Part shown: piece after piece, positions 58,893 to 60,001 of the stretch
How the letters are laid out: each line of letters opens with the position of its first letter
How positions within the stretch are numbered: the first letter of the stretch is position 1
Assembly (NCBI GenBank): GCA_949502025.1
Contig: CATBCG010000031.1
Span: 1 to 60,001, forward strand
Origin: MGBC131033 sp910585655
Lineage (GTDB): Bacteria; Bacillota; Clostridia; Lachnospirales; Lachnospiraceae
Reading direction: 5' to 3'
Length of the DNA stretch: 60,001 nucleotides
Notes under the pieces: model-generated
The model's input: only the letters and a program-made list of their open reading frames with translations
Told to the model about the DNA's origin: nothing
Database searches by the model: none
Translations under genes and position numbers: made by a program

Positions 58893-59606
58893 TTATTTTA
58901 TCTCGTATTGAAACAGAAATTCCTTCTCTATTTTTTGTTTCCCAATAGAAAATATAATGTTACATATTCCTTGATGTTCCATTGTCTCTAAATCTGTTTC
59001 AGAGGCTCCTAAGGTAGCATTAAAGATATAGTAACATTCTTCTTTCTGACTAAGTTTCCTCAGTGGAAATGTTCTTTCATATCGAATGTTGTAAATCTCA
59101 CCTTCTCTATAAAAATCACGTTGTACTTGTTCTTGATTTTTTTGAATAGCACTATCTTTTATATAGGCATCTTTTTTAGAATCTTGTCCCGAATAAAGTG
59201 TCACTGTAATCTTCATCTCATTTCCATCCAAATAACTGTTTTGTAGTATTTTCCCATTCTTTACTGTAACCTTTTTTAAATAAATATGACATTCACAAAT
59301 TCCTCCTGTTAAAACAGATACATTTGTACTGCAAAAACTAACCGTTGGAATATAATACACTTCTTTTCCTTTCTTAGAATAATAAAAACATTGCTCATTC
59401 ATCAAAACATAAGGTACAGAAGGTTCTAAGGGAGAATACCCTTCTTCTAAATATCCCCCTTCTAAAAAACGTTCCATCTGTAAATCTGAAGGAATATTTA
59501 TTATTTTTATTGCTTTTTTCATATGCTCCTTGTATAAAACAGCGTTGAATAAAGTAATAAACACTGTTCCCAATAGTACAAGAACGATTAACTTTCTTTT
59601 CTTCAT
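58893..59606 (-). CDS. Membrane-anchored hypothetical protein, 237 residues
   Basis: The start is set at 59606 (MKKRKLIVLVLLGTVFITLF, one helix) after GGGTGGG; the frame is open further upstream but not protein-like. The extracellular part is strand-rich with several cysteines (FCSTNVSVLTGGICECHIYL) and a repeated K/E pattern, ending IGKQKIEKEFLFQYEIK. It reads in the same direction as the frameshifted membrane protein downstream (47 bases apart), and both have a short basic N-terminus and one anchor, so they may form a unit. No family is recognised. Confidence 0.68.
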   Translation of the reverse strand: MKKRKLIVLVLLGTVFITLFNAVLYKEHMKKAIKIINIPSDLQMERFLEGGYLEEGYSPLEPSVPYVLMNEQCFYYSKKGKEVYYIPTVSFCSTNVSVLTGGICECHIYLKKVTVKNGKILQNSYLDGNEMKITVTLYSGQDSKKDAYIKDSAIQKNQEQVQRDFYREGEIYNIRYERTFPLRKLSQKEECYYIFNATLGASETDLETMEHQGICNIIFSIGKQKIEKEFLFQYEIK

Positions 59607-59885
59607 AATATCCCACCCATGCCTAAAAATAAAACAGCAGTTTGGCAACCTATTCGCCTCTTCTCTTCCCTCGTTTTTTCCTGTTGCCCTTGTAGCTTCA
59701 TCTTGCAAAAAAACCGAAACATAAACTCATTATAATCAATACAAAAAATATAAAAATACTTGTTAGCAAAAGACATACAAAAGGTATTTCTTAAAATTAT
59801 AGCGGATTCTAAGGATTCTGTAAATAGAAATGCCAAAGCTTTTCCATGTTTTATCAAAAGATTTTATCCTTTTCCAGCAAGAAGA

Positions 59886-59906
59886 CTCCGACTTCTAAAG
59901 TCGGGG
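59886..59906. other. IS605-like terminal hairpin
   Basis: CCGACTT-CTA-AAGTCGG forms a 7-bp stem within the context GACTCCGACTTC...GTCGGGGATGAATTG, which resembles the ends of IS200/IS605-family elements and the guide-RNA region of TnpB genes (from memory). No transposase gene lies to its left. It is either a solitary end or the start of an element that continues past the window. The rest of 59607-60001 shows no gene. Confidence 0.4.
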
Positions 59907-59928
59907 ATGAATTGCGTCCATATCGCAC

Positions 59929-59956
59929 TTGACAAAGCCGAAAAAACTACTATAAT
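59929..59956 (+). promoter_or_regulatory. Strong outward promoter at the right edge
   Basis: TTGACA (59929-59934) and TATAAT (59951-59956) are both perfect and are 16 bases apart. Transcription would start near 59965 and leave the window; no start codon with a ribosome site is visible before the end. Confidence 0.65.
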
Positions 59957-60001
59957 AAAATCAGTTGGAACATCGTAAGGAATTGATACATTGTGAACTT
60001 G

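Overview
The window reads as part of a chromosome from an anaerobic Gram-positive member of the Clostridia, most likely Lachnospiraceae. The evidence is strong AGGAGG-type ribosome sites, a Bce-type antimicrobial-peptide module, lipoproteins with Gram-positive signal sequences, a MurE with the meso-diaminopimelate motif DNPR, DapA/B/F, a DUF951 protein, a catalytically degenerate LytM protein of the SpoIIQ type, and AraC-cupin regulators beside sugar genes. Base composition is moderate. Several clearly AT-rich patches (about 1-900, 19.7-22.0 kb, 33.0-34.3 kb and 56.9-60 kb) coincide with gene debris or accessory genes.

Layout. 1-926: a partial P-loop ATPase and two decayed reading frames. 927-6307: a rhamnoside unit with a GH78 enzyme, an AraC-cupin regulator and a solute-binding lipoprotein; the enzyme and binding-protein genes share an upstream box pair, and the GH78 leader has a terminator-like hairpin. 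6437-8712: an Rpn-type remnant, a hypothetical gene and a MATE exporter. 8835-13652: a Bce-type response regulator, sensor kinase, ABC ATPase and permease. 13724-18165 (minus): GH3 enzyme, histidine phosphatase, bioY and birA; the two biotin genes each have a BirA-type operator with the promoter -35 box inside it. 18452-21996: ECF sigma factor, membrane anti-sigma-like protein, secreted NlpC/P60 protein and gene debris. 22002-29610: orphan pstB, a barnase-family ribonuclease lipoprotein followed by a barstar-acetyltransferase fusion, a phosphotransferase, a GNAT, and an uncharacterised pair with a YfaP-like domain.

29675-37709 (minus): a Dlt-like operon of transglutaminase/Ig-like protein, AMP-ligase, carrier protein, MBOAT acyltransferase, SGNH/DltD-like protein and lipoprotein. 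A HipA-like kinase pair sits inside it between two perfect 49-bp direct repeats, each carrying a near-consensus promoter. 37723-43633 (minus): dapB, dapA, murF, murE and dapF, which make and use meso-DAP for peptidoglycan. 43774-48909: AraC regulator, ABC ATPase and a giant FtsX-type permease with a roughly 300-residue coiled coil. 49001-54828: LytM-like protein, then MoxR, DUF58 and a membrane transglutaminase. 55078-60001: hemolysin III protein, DUF951 protein, two inverted copies of a 76-bp repeat, a probable two-gene ATPase/TOPRIM defence pair whose second gene is broken, a frameshifted gene, a membrane-anchored hypothetical, and an IS605-like hairpin with a strong outward promoter at the right edge.

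The observations most worth following up are the barnase lipoprotein with its barstar-GNAT fusion, the HipA-like cassette bounded by 49-bp repeats inside the Dlt-like operon, the combined BirA operator, promoter and terminator hairpin, the dispersed 76-bp element, and the GH78 leader attenuator. No rRNA, tRNA or CRISPR array was seen.
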